Positions 1-8,105 of a DNA stretch of 18,790 nt are shown piece by piece. The notes under the pieces are model-generated. The model was given only the letters and a program-made list of their open reading frames with translations, was not told the origin of the DNA and made no database searches. Within the stretch, counting starts at the first letter, position 1. Each line of letters begins with the position of its first letter. Made by a program: the position numbers and the translations under genes. Source of the stretch: Zygnema cylindricum. Its lineage: Eukaryota > Streptophyta > Zygnematophyceae > Zygnematales > Zygnemataceae. The stretch lies in assembly GCA_037447655.1 (NCBI GenBank), contig JBBHKE010003580.1, positions 174,621 to 193,410 on the forward strand. The letters are read 5' to 3'.

Positions 1-120
1 GGAGGAGGGAGGAGGGAGGAGGGAGGAGGGAGGGAGGGAGGGAGGGAGAGGGAGGGAGAGGGAGAGAGAGGGAGAGAGAAAGAGAGCGGGGGGGAGAGGA
101 GGGGAGAGAGAGGGAGAGAG
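1..120. repeat. GGGA/GGA purine-rich low-complexity tract
   Basis: The plus strand is almost entirely G and A, mostly GGA, GGGA and GAGA units, and it runs off the left edge of the window. Five GGG runs separated by single A residues lie at 28-46, so a G-quadruplex is possible. No coding potential is seen. Confidence 0.9.
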
Positions 121-477
121 CAAATAAAGAAAAGAAAAACAAATTCCTCCGAAAGAATCGACGGACTCAAAAAATGACAAAAAAGAGAGAAAGCTTTCGA
201 TCGTTGCAGATATAATACAAATACAAATATACCAATACAATACATACAAATATAAAAATAATAATAACATAAACAACTAACTAAAATATTTTATTATACT
301 GTTTATAATACTAAAGATACTAATATTGAAGAGGGAGACAACTCTGATTCAAAAATGGCAATAGAGAGGAAACAAAAGATGTTTCTGAAGGAATCAAGAA
401 GGGTCAAATTAGAGAAAGAGACAAATGAAAGGCACTCTCTTGTCTCCCTTGGCTTTGAATACCACATACGATATAGA
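121..477. other. AT-rich spacer without recognisable gene
   Basis: This stretch is AT-rich with short ATACAAAT-type runs near 210-270. I see no credible reading frame, RNA gene or mobile-element end. Confidence 0.6.
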
Positions 478-735
478 TATAAATATAAAATATAAATAGG
501 AATACGAATACGAATACGAATACGAACATGAATACGAATACCAATATGAATATGAATATGAATACGAATATAAACATAAATCTAAACATAAATATAAACA
601 TAAGTATGAACATAATATAAATATAAACATAAATATAAATATAAAAATAAATATGAACATAAATATAAATATGAATATAAATATAAATATGAAAAATATA
701 TACAGAAAAATCAATATGAATATAAAGTATACAAC
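478..735. repeat. Degenerate hexanucleotide satellite (GAATAC/GAATAT/AAATAT units)
   Basis: Six-base units of the form GAATAC, GAATAT, GAACAT and AAATAT follow one another in phase for about 250 bp, purest at 500-575 and grading into AAATATAA-type units. The long open frames here (runs of I/F/M on one strand, N/I/M on the other) are translations of the repeat and are not genes. Confidence 0.85.
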
Positions 736-789
736 GCAGATAGAAATAGAAATAGATATCGGATTGCTCTTGGGATCTCCTCTCCCTTT

Positions 790-895
790 CCTATTCAAGC
801 GGAAAGAGAGAAACAAGAGAGAGGAGAGAGGAGAAAGGAGAGAAAGGAGAGGAGAGAGCAGAGAGGAGAGAGACAAGAGAGACGAGAGAGAGGAG
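790..895. repeat. GA-rich (GAGAGG/GAGA) low-complexity tract
   Basis: Purine-only units such as GAGAGGAGA and GAAAGGAGA fill this stretch. It closes the simple-repeat block that begins at position 1. The open frame across it encodes only R/E/G repeats and is an artefact of composition. Confidence 0.85.
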
Positions 896-1416
896 TGGTT
901 GTGAATAAAAAAACAAAGTCAAAATGTACCGAGGAAAATGGGTCCTAAAATTGTTCGATTTACCCTCAAGGTTAGGGCAAAATTTTCATCTGTGTAATTT
1001 TCTTTTTATAATTACTCTATCTAATACTTACAAAATATTTAAAATATCTTAATTACTTCAAAGAAAAAAGGAAAAACAAAAAACGGTCGATTACCGACAA
1101 TTATCGGGATAACGATAAGGGAGAGGAAGAGGGAGAGGGTTGGCTTTGTCGGTACATATAACATCGAGTTTTGAATTAATACTTATTTATGTACGCAAAA
1201 TTAAAATAATAGTAATAAAAAAAAAGGCTATCTATTTATTCCAAACGGCCATACCGAGGTTTATTATTTATTGAATTATGGTGGTTGATAGAAGATTTTC
1301 AACATCATTATTATTATTTTTTTTTACAATTTTTTACAAAAGAAAAAAAAAAATCTTCCTCTCTCCTCAACCTTAACAATAAAAACATGACTAAAAATAA
1401 ATAAGATAAAGTGTAT
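896..1416. other. AT-rich spacer without recognisable gene
   Basis: No credible coding frame is present. There is a short GATA-like patch with TTATCGGGATAACGATAAGG near 1102-1121, followed by another small GA run at 1121-1139. Nothing ties these to a gene. Confidence 0.5.
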
Positions 1417-1426
1417 ACATATATTA

Positions 1427-1521
<95 letters not shown>
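1417..1521. repeat. (TA)n dinucleotide microsatellite
   Basis: An imperfect TA-rich start at 1417 becomes a pure alternating TA run from about 1434 to 1521, roughly 44 units. The I/Y-repeat open frame on the minus strand is a translation of this run. Such tracts are prone to length variation and cruciform formation. Confidence 0.95.
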
Positions 1522-1522
<1 letters not shown>

Positions 1523-1639
1523 CATTAAACATAATATATATTATATTTATAGAGAAAGATATATAATCTTTTCTTTTTTTATTTTTTCGGAGCATTTTTT
1601 CTTTTAATTTCTGGAGTGAGCCTTTTTCTAATTAAAATT

Positions 1640-1966
1640 TAAGGGAAAATTGATTCAAATAAGTTTTTCTTGTTCGCCGATTTCTTCCTTCCTCTCCAAA
1701 GGAGAACTCTTCTCCCTTCCAGGTCCGGCCCTCTCAACCTGCCCGTCCCTCACTGCCTGTCCTCCCTGCTGACGTCAATCTAAATGATGACGTGATCTCT
1801 CCCTCGCCCTAACTCTCTCCTTCGACTGCTTCGTGGCCGGAGCCGAGGCGACCTTTCATTTTGACGCGACATTTTCCTTGTGTCTTTCCCCTTGCTGACG
1901 TGGCATTTTTCCTGCTAACGCGGCAGCTGCGATTCCAATTGGTTTTTGAAATCGACGAAACTGAAC
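1640..1966. promoter_or_regulatory. GC-richer stretch with clustered ACGT-core motifs
   Basis: Composition changes from AT-rich to C/T- and GC-rich. Three bZIP-type ACGT motifs sit within 136 bp: TGACGTCA at 1770-1777, TGACGTGA at 1788-1795 and TGACGTGGCA at 1896-1905. In plants such motifs are bound by bZIP factors. No downstream gene is visible because MITE insertions begin at 1967. This could be a stranded promoter or untranslated region, or part of an older repeat. The regulatory reading is inference only. Confidence 0.3.
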
Positions 1967-2012
1967 CATAGTTCAAAAGTAGGCGTTTTTATGGTAGGCC
2001 TTTGGTAGACGC

Positions 2013-2494
2013 CATAGTTGTTCACGGCGTTTCGTGCGAACGATTTAATCGCGACGAATTATACGTTACAAACGCATTGAACCTTTTGAAAAAATAGTTA
2101 AAATCGTTAATGAATTTTATTCCGTACAATTCCGTACATGTAAAAGAAATTGAGTTTTACATATGACGCAGTTTGTACATTGTCCGTACAGTTCCCGTCT
2201 CTTTTCGTCATAGTCCGTACAATTTTGTTACAATTCCGTACGTTTCCCGTTAAATTTCTTTTCAGTTTACCGGACAGAAAGTACTACGAAGTGCAACGTA
2301 TCTTTTAGTCAAATTCCGTACTTTCTTGGTACAAAACCGTACAGTTACTGTTCATACCGTACAGTTTCTGTAAATTATCCGTTCAGTTTACCGGACAGAA
2401 AGTACATCGCGTTAATTTCCGATTTATTCAAAAGTCACGAATTATACGTTTTAATCGGAAAAAATGAAAAAATCGCGCGATTTGAACAACTATG
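2013..2494. mobile_element. Nested 482-bp MITE with perfect 8-bp target duplication
   Basis: The element starts CATAGTTGTTCA at 2013 and ends with the inverted TGAACAACTATG at 2494. It is flanked on both sides by a perfect GTAGACGC (2005-2012 and 2495-2502). Removing it and one octamer rejoins the outer MITE. Its first seven bases, CATAGTT, are shared with the outer element, which suggests the same superfamily but a different family. The interior carries eight CCGTAC motifs, a 24-bp direct repeat and a subterminal ACGAATTATACGTT repeat. It has no coding capacity. Confidence 0.88.
2261..2405. repeat. 24-bp perfect direct repeat inside the nested MITE
   Basis: The same 24 bases, beginning TTCAGTTTACCGGACAG, occur at 2261-2284 and 2382-2405, 121 bp apart. 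They lie among eight CCGTAC motifs, at 2122, 2132, 2184, 2215, 2236, 2316, 2337 and 2357. Confidence 0.85.
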
Positions 2495-3003
2495 GTAGAC
2501 GCACAAAACTTGGCACAAAACTCGCGTAGTGTAGGCATACTGTATGGGTGTGTGCTGTGGACACTATTGTACGGACGTACAAATCTGACGTATGATCATA
2601 GTTTGGCGCACGCCGACGGACGAAATTTTTTAGCGAACTAAAACACGCGGGACGTTCAAATTTGCAGACGCTAATATGACAGATAGTCCTTTCGAAAGTT
2701 GTGTTATGGGCTTTTCATGTGATCTTCTTAGATCGCGACTTTGATCAGCGACCGTCCAATCGTCTCAATCTGACGGTTTAAAAAAGTTTTACCTCAAAAC
2801 TCACAGAATTATTTTTTTTGTCCGACTTTTTTTCAAAATTTAGGCATGACGTTAAATTCTCTATCGATCGATGTGCAACTCAACCCTGTAACTATTTTAT
2901 TTCAATTTTTGACAATTACATTATGGGACTTAAGGGCATATTGTATGTTTTGCATACAATAGGCATATTGTATGGGCCTACTTTCACCTACTTTTGAACT
3001 ATG

Positions 3004-3177
3004 AACAGAACCAAACCGCTAGAAACTGAAAAACGAATTCGACGAATCGATCTGCAAAAATTCGGTACAGTTCGGCTTAGTCCAAAAACCGGGCGGAGTG
3101 CGAATAACAATTGTGGCTATTAGGGCTAGACGTTAGTTGTCCTATTCGAACGGATTTCGACTTTTTTACGATTTATA
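3004..3177. other. Spacer between the MITE and the repeat fragment
   Basis: This is about 175 bp of mixed sequence after the outer MITE. I see no gene or element end in it. Confidence 0.4.
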
Positions 3178-3243
3178 CTTAGGGTGTGTCCCAATGTGTT
3201 CAACTAAGTGTATTTTTCCGTCGTTTTCACATAAAAATGTGGC
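3178..3243 (-). repeat. Fragment of the 14.5-17.3 kb dispersed repeat, inverted
   Basis: The stretch containing AGGGTGTGTCCCAATGTG and GTCGTTTTCACA aligns as reverse complement with 17280-17345 and, less well, with 16115-16180. LTR A begins eight bases later, so the copia element appears to have landed in this repeat family. Confidence 0.6.
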
Positions 3244-3251
3244 TTACAACG

Positions 3252-4314
3252 TGAAACTCTAAGACCTCCATTGGCCAGGTCTCATAGGCCCTCAAGGTAG
3301 GCATCTCAGTCAAAGCCCCTAGGATAACCCTGACCCCTTTGAGTTTCCACAAGAATAACTGAATGCCACCCCAACAGATAAAAAGTCAGACCAACTTCAC
3401 CCCTGTAAAGACAAGACACCCCTGAGTCGATAGCAAAAATAATCTCTGAATTTGCTCCCCTGGGTAGTAAGTTATGAAGGGTTAAAGTTGACCTTTTGTG
3501 TAGAATCTCTGTGGGAGAGAGGGGTCTATCTACCAAATTTTCTAAGTCCTAAATCCCTCTCTAAACCCTATATTACTAGAGTACGGCACCAATCAGATTA
3601 CTGTGTAGTACAAAAAAGTACAGGTGTCGATGTACTTTCTGTACGGCCATCGTACGGCATGGCCAAAACGTCGATGCTTACTATATCTAGATTCGATCCC
3701 GTATTCTCCAGAGATGCCGCAAGCTAATGTGATTGTGCCACGTGTCAATTGACGTGGCAATGACCGAAAAACACCAAAACCCCCATTCCGCGATCTCGGC
3801 ATCTATTCCAGCCGTTCGATCAAGATCAGCTTTTAAGTCTAGCCGTCGAAAATAGATGAGCGGTACTTGTTTCGCCGTCGAAACAAATGCGCGGTATTAG
3901 TTTCGTGGAGTACATTACACCGTACGTTTTACAAAAACTGTGTCTATGTCAAAACTATTTTCGCGCCGTTAAATGAAATCGCCTACGCATACATCTATAA
4001 ATATTTATGAAACCCAATATACTTTAGCACAAATCCTAGACTCATAGGATAAGGCTACCGGCTACTGCTTGACTTGACCGACGGTAGGTACCAGGATCAA
4101 TCAATCCACGTCTGTCACTTCCTTTTTGATAAACTTACCAAAGTACTACCTGTCTACCTCTGGACAGCATGGGCAGCCATGGCTCTAGCTTCCTCTCCCA
4201 CCTTCAGCGACTACGACAAGTATGGGAGTTGGAGAGAGAAGTTAGAGGCACACTGCCCCTGTGTCTTTTCTGCTCTTTGTCTAGAAAATACAAATAAAAC
4301 CTTTAGTTTCTACA
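3252..4314 (-). repeat. LTR A: 3' LTR of the minus-strand copia element
   Basis: The 1063-bp terminal repeat starts TGAAACTCT at 3252 and ends CTACA at 4314, giving TG...CA ends on either strand. It aligns over its full length with LTR B (8761-9809); by hand I count about 20 mismatches in the last ~410 bp, roughly 5 percent. A 14-bp insertion near 3276 is specific to this copy. The flanking pentamer is CAACG (3247-3251), but its partner was not found because the composite's other end is lost. It carries the same TATA-like site (3995-4009) and G-box inverted repeat (3736-3759) as the other LTRs. Plus-strand open frames across it are non-coding. Confidence 0.88.
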
Positions 4315-4329
4315 CTTCCCTTATTTTCT
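4315..4329 (-). other. Polypurine tract of copia copy 1
   Basis: On the minus strand this reads CTAGAAAATAAGGGAAG (4315-4331) and abuts the first base of LTR A. That is the expected place for the plus-strand primer in reverse transcription. The same tract abuts LTR B at 9810. Confidence 0.8.
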
Positions 4330-4375
4330 AGTCACTCTTCAATTTAAGACCACACTTCTCCCTGCAGAAAATTAG

Positions 4376-5140
4376 CTAAGGGAAAGGCACAGGTTTGGTC
4401 ATCATATTTGCTACCATCTCGCTATCTGGTCTGTACTCTAAACTGATTATTTTGTCTTCTACCTTCTCTCTAACAAAGCTAAGTCTAATGTCCATGTAAT
4501 TGGCTTTAAAATGATGTTTAAGATTGTCAGCAATAGCGATTGCTGCCTGATTATCACAAAAAAAATTATGCACACCAATCTTAAGGTGACCAAGCTCACC
4601 AAGAAAAGACTTGACCCACATCAATTCTTTTACAGCAGAGCAAGAGGCCATATACTCAACCTCCATGGTGGACTAAGCAATAACCTTCTGCTGTTTGCTA
4701 CTCCAGCAACAAGCCCCATCACCCACATATAATACATATCCAGAAGTAAATCTCCTCATAGGAGCATCACCAAAACTAGCATCACTCGAAGTAGTGATGT
4801 CAGTATTCCCCCCACCCAAATACAACCATAGATCCCTAGTTCCTATCAAATATCTAAGGACTCTCTTAGCTACCTCCCAATTTTCCTTAGTGGGAGCATT
4901 TAGACTTCTACTCAACACTCCTACAGCTGCAACTAAATCCAGGCAGGTACAATTCATAAAATAGATTAGGCTTCCCACTACTTGCATGTGAGGAATAGTT
5001 TGCATGAACTTCTCTTCCTCGTGACCTAATTCCTCATATAAGATTATGACTCTTTCTTCCACACTCCCCTCACTTCCCTTCTTTAACTCCATTGGAGTTA
5101 TACAACTATTAGCCTTATCCATCTGAAACTTTTCCAACAT
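4376..5140 (-). pseudogene. Copia RNase H domain, copy 1 (stop-interrupted)
   Basis: This is the end of the pol polyprotein, which degrades the RNA of RNA/DNA hybrids during reverse transcription. The upper half (4673-5140) starts MLEKFQMDKANSC and contains the RT-RNase H connection and an SSDASFGD stretch with the first acidic residue. The lower half (4376-4666) contains EVEYMAS and FFCDNQAAI, the second and third acidic positions. An in-frame TAG at 4673-4675 separates the halves, and the identical stop exists in copy 2. The frame ends just before the polypurine tract, as in other copia elements. It is not functional as it stands. Confidence 0.9.
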
Positions 5141-5190
5141 GTTCCCTATTACATCTTTCTACATGTTCCCTATTGCTTCTTTCTGAGTTA
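5138..5190 (-). repeat. 21-bp in-frame duplication at the RT/RNase H junction
   Basis: CATGTTCCCTATT followed by a CTTCTTTCT or CATCTTTCT tail occurs twice with a 21-bp period. It encodes a repeated I-G-N-M heptad (EAIGNM, QKDVIGNM). Both copies have it, so it predates their separation. In copy 1 the Gln codon of the second unit is the TAG stop at 5159-5161. Confidence 0.7.
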
Positions 5191-5914
5191 GTCTTATAAT
5201 CTTTCTTTCTCGGTCTCTTTCTACTTGAATACCCAAATTATATTTTGCCTCAACCATATCCTTCATCTCAAATCTTCCATTAAGATCCGTTTTCAGTTTG
5301 CTAATTTTCTCCATTGATTTACTTAAAACAAGCAAATCATAAATATAAATTGCAAGAAAAATAGCACCTTCCTCATCTTCAAAAACATAGATTGAGTGAT
5401 CTGAGCTGATTCGGATGTATCCCATACTGGTAAGAAACTCATCAAGCTTCTTATTCCACTGTCGGGGCGCCTGTTTCAAACCATAAAGAGATTTGATCAG
5501 TCCGCATACCTTACTCTCCTCTCCTTGCTCCACAAATCCTTCGAGTTGTCGCATGAAGATCTGCTCTTCCAATTCTCCATGGAAAAAGGCTAACTTGATG
5601 TCCATTTGGTGCACTTCCATGTCTTCCGTTGCCGCTAGACTGAGAAGTATGCGGACGAAGGGGAATCTGATGACCGAGGAAAAGGTTTCCTCATAGTCGA
5701 TTCCCTCTTTGTGTTTAAATCCTTTGGCCACTAACAGGGCCTTGTAGCGCTCAATGGTGTTAGCTGGGATTAGTTTTAATTTGAACACCCACTTAGAACC
5801 GATTGTTTTTCGGTTAGGTAGACAATCCACCAGCTCCCAAGTATCAGCTGCCATAATTGAGGCCATCTCCTCATTTATGGTTGTCTTCCACCGGTTCATT
5901 TCTGGAGAATTCAT
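5159..5914 (-). pseudogene. Copia reverse transcriptase, copy 1
   Basis: The 251-residue open stretch is a Ty1/copia RNA-dependent DNA polymerase domain (RVT_2 type). It shows MNRWKTTINEEM, KWVFKLKL, YKALLVAKGF, MDIKLAFFHGELEEQIFM, GLKQAPRQW and a D-H-S-I-Y/L-A-I-Y-I-Y-D-L-L region. The YxDD catalytic motif reads YIYD (first Asp changed to Tyr) in both copies of the window, so this polymerase should be inactive. An in-frame TAG at 5159-5161, a CAG codon in copy 2, cuts it from the RNase H part. It lies inside a ~740-bp block nearly identical to copy 2, flanked by clearly diverged sequence. Confidence 0.92.
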
Positions 5915-6220
5915 CGCCTCTCCATAAGTCTGAGGTTCATCTGGATGAGATAGTTTTGTTACCTTGGTATTAGACTATTTTTCTTGTAACCTTTCCGGAT
6001 GAGATAGTTTTGTTACCTTGTTACTAACCTATTTTTCTTGCAACCTTTTGCTGCTTCTTCTTCCTCCCTCAAAATCTGTTGCAGGAATAGATGGTTCACG
6101 TGGGTTCTTTCAAACAATCTCGGCTTCTCCCCTGTCCCTTGATTTCGAATAAATTTCCACCACGTCTTCCGCTTCGGGTAGTGTTGTCATCGGAGTTTCC
6201 GTGACCGAGTCCATCTCGGT
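5915..6220 (-). pseudogene. Integrase-RT linker of copia copy 1, with a 54-bp tandem duplication
   Basis: This aligns with the open linker of copy 2 (12658-12930) but is broken by several stops. A 54-bp unit beginning GGATGAGATAGTTTTG is present twice, at 5943-5996 and 5997-6050, with a few differences. Copy 2 has it once (from 12688). The linker is low-complexity, basic and poorly conserved in copia elements generally. Confidence 0.75.
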
Positions 6221-7140
6221 TTAATTTGTACCTGCAAGAATGTCATCTTCTCTGAAACCTAGATAATTAAGAAGCTCAAAGTCATCAGAATTTTCTGACT
6301 CAAATCTGATTTTTTCTGACTTTGTATACTTGAAGAGATCCACAGACTTTCCTTCATCCATAACTACTAGGTGCTCTACTAAAATTATATCTTCCCTTTT
6401 TAGATCATCAACTCTATATCCTTTTACGTCCTCATCATATCCTAATAAGTACCCTGGTTTTCCTTTAGGATCTAGTTTCCAATTAGACCGATCTGTATCT
6501 AGACTAAACACTTGACTGTCGAAAACCTTCAAGTAAGATATGTTTGGTTTCTGGCTGGTCCATCTATCATAAGGTGTTTGGCCTTTTACCGTTGAACTAA
6601 GAACTATATTTTTGAGATAATTAGCAGAGTTCATTGCTTCAGCCCAAAACCTTTTTCCTATCTTCTTATCCGACAACATACTTCTAGCAATATCACTTAG
6701 TGTCCTATTTAATCTTTCAGCTACCACATGCTGTTCCGGGTTTTCTGGAACTGTCTTTTGGTGTTAGACTCCGTCTTCCCTCAAAAAATCCTCAAACTGG
6801 TTAGAGGTATATTCTCCACCAATGTCATTCCTTACTCTTTTGATTGGGGTTTCATGAAGTTTTCACTCAATGCCTTATATTGTTTAAATTATTCCTGACC
6901 CTCTGACTTATTTCTCAAAAAATACACCCTAGAATACCGCGACCAATCATCAGTGATAGTCATCATAAATCTCTTCCCCCTCGGTGAGGCCACTTTTGCG
7001 GGTCCCCAAACACTTGTGTGTACCAAATCTTGAATCTTATCTCCCTTATAGGTGGCAATTTTTGGAAAGGGCTACTTGTGTGCTTTACCTTGAGCACATC
7101 CACTACAATCACTTAGATTCTCACTTTCACCGAACTAAAT
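6221..7140 (-). pseudogene. Copia integrase, copy 1 (multiple stops, catalytic Asp lost)
   Basis: This is an rve-type DDE integrase that would insert the cDNA. The readable part (6221-6727) holds VAERLNRTLSDIARSML with the catalytic Glu region, WAEAMNSANYLKN and DRWTSQKPNISYLKVF, running to DDILAGTN. Upstream, the first catalytic Asp is replaced: copy 2 reads HIDIWG and copy 1 reads HTSVWG. The second Asp region, NDIGGEY, is retained. In-frame stops include the TAA before HQKTVPENPEQ near 6763-6768, TAG at 7072-7074, TAG at 7135-7137 and TAA at 6221-6223; the first and last are Gln codons in copy 2. The zinc-binding Cys pair survives as CSGC. Confidence 0.88.
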
Positions 7141-7376
7141 CCCTTCCACTACTCCCAACATTTTCAGCTCTCTTAACTTATCTAGATTCACAGGCCCAAG
7201 CCTCTTATGCCACAACACAATGTCATAAAGACCAATATAATAAAGTTTCTTATTTTCATTGCTTAAAATCAGCCTAAACATCCCTTGGCTACCATTTTCA
7301 GCAGTGAAATAAACTTCCTACTCAAAACTAGCAGTAAAGACTCCTTTCCTAGTGCTAGTATCAAAACCCTTATCAT
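7141..7376 (-). pseudogene. GAG-pre-integrase region, copia copy 1
   Basis: The minus strand reads VLWHKRLGPVNLDKLRELKMLGVVEG, the conserved LWHxRLG segment that starts the HHCC zinc-binding module of copia integrase. The second His is Pro here and Tyr in copy 2. Stops and a frame change separate it from the protease to its right. Confidence 0.8.
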
Positions 7377-7377
7377 G

Positions 7378-7752
7378 TTATACATACGTACAGATGAGGT
7401 TTTTGTTCGGCTCTGAAATAAACAGTACATCGGAGAATGTAATTATGGATGTTTTTTTTTCTACTAACACTTTCAAATCTACGGATCTTACAAGAGTAGT
7501 AGTGACTATCCTCCCGTCCCCGTACTCTATCTCTACGGTGGGAATCTTTCTTATCTTAAAGAATAGATGTTTATCCTTACACATGTGCATAGAGGCAACT
7601 GAATCTACAATGGAACCTTTTTCATCTTTCAATCCACCGAAAGCACATTTTTGCTTTCGTGGAATTTCGACCTTGGTTTTCGCCTCAACCGCTTCATCTA
7701 ATAGGAGTTCATTGTCCTCGTCCTCGGATTCCGCCTCATGTACGTGTGTCAC
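7378..7752 (-). pseudogene. Copia aspartic protease, copy 1 (DSGA changed to DSVA)
   Basis: A retropepsin-like domain would cleave the Gag-Pol polyprotein. In the 124-residue open stretch the active-site region reads IVDSVASMHMCKDKHLFF. The family's DSGAS has its Gly changed to Val. A later FSDVLFISEPNKNLI segment is the conserved C-terminal part. The first ~40 residues are acidic (ESEDEDNELLLDE), the usual spacer after the zinc knuckle. The ATG at 7750-7752 is only an internal Met. Copy 2 lacks this domain except for its last part. Confidence 0.85.
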
Positions 7753-7823
7753 AAGGGCCTTTCTCTTTCCTCTCGTGGGTCCACCTGTCTGCCCTCCTTT
7801 AACCGAAGCTCTGTTAGCTTATT

Positions 7824-7865
7824 ACACTCTGCCATATAGTGTCCTGGTTTCTTTCAAAAATGACA
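7824..7865 (-). pseudogene. Gag zinc knuckle (CCHC) with the second Cys replaced by a stop
   Basis: The minus strand reads C-H-F-stop-KKPG-H-YMAE-C, exactly the spacing of the nucleocapsid CX2CX4HX4C knuckle. The second Cys codon is TGA at 7854-7856. It is too short and broken to appear as an open frame. A frameshift between here and about 7752 separates it from the protease frame. Confidence 0.8.
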
Positions 7866-8105
7866 TAACCCCTTTGAGACCCTCGGTCCTGATTCATCAG
7901 ACCGAGTTTTTTGTCCTCCTCCTCCATAGTTTTCTACTCATTTTTTGGGATCCTTGCTCCTTCAATCAGTTTTTGTTGCCAAAGCTTGTTCATTCTTCCC
8001 TCCTCTTCGGATCTCAATTGTATTCTCTCAAACGAGAATCATCCCTACCACAGAATTCCAGATCCACCTAAAATCTAGCAAATCTTGCACACGGTTGACT
8101 ATGTT

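Larger units (their letters stand above)
1967..3003. mobile_element. Outer MITE-like DNA transposon with CATAGTTC termini (hAT-like?)
   Basis: The ends are perfect 17-bp terminal inverted repeats: CATAGTTCAAAAGTAGG at 1967-1983 and its complement at 2987-3003. The flanking octamers are AACTGAAC (1959-1966) and AACAGAAC (3004-3011), matching at 7 of 8 positions as an aged target duplication. The ends and about 300 bp near the right end match, inverted, the 302-bp element at 16965-17266. A second MITE is inserted at 2013-2494. About 180 bp (2503-2685) has no counterpart in the shorter relative. There is no transposase frame, so the copy is non-autonomous. The 8-bp duplication fits the hAT superfamily, though a Mutator-type origin is not excluded. 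Confidence 0.8.

Noticed and set aside
404-904. Long open frames rich in F/I/M or N/I/M
   Set aside because: They translate the hexamer satellite and GA tracts; composition alone keeps the frame open.
1314-1595. Open frame with an IYIYIY run
   Set aside because: It is the (TA)n microsatellite read as protein.
4074-4331. 85-codon plus-strand frame in LTR A (MTDGRYQDQS...)
   Set aside because: It lies in a non-coding LTR, antisense to the element, and LTR B does not keep a matching open frame.
7352-8071. 239-codon plus-strand frame, the second longest open frame listed in the window
   Set aside because: It is antisense to the protease, zinc knuckle and gag spacer of copia copy 1, whose motifs are clear on the minus strand; it resembles no family.
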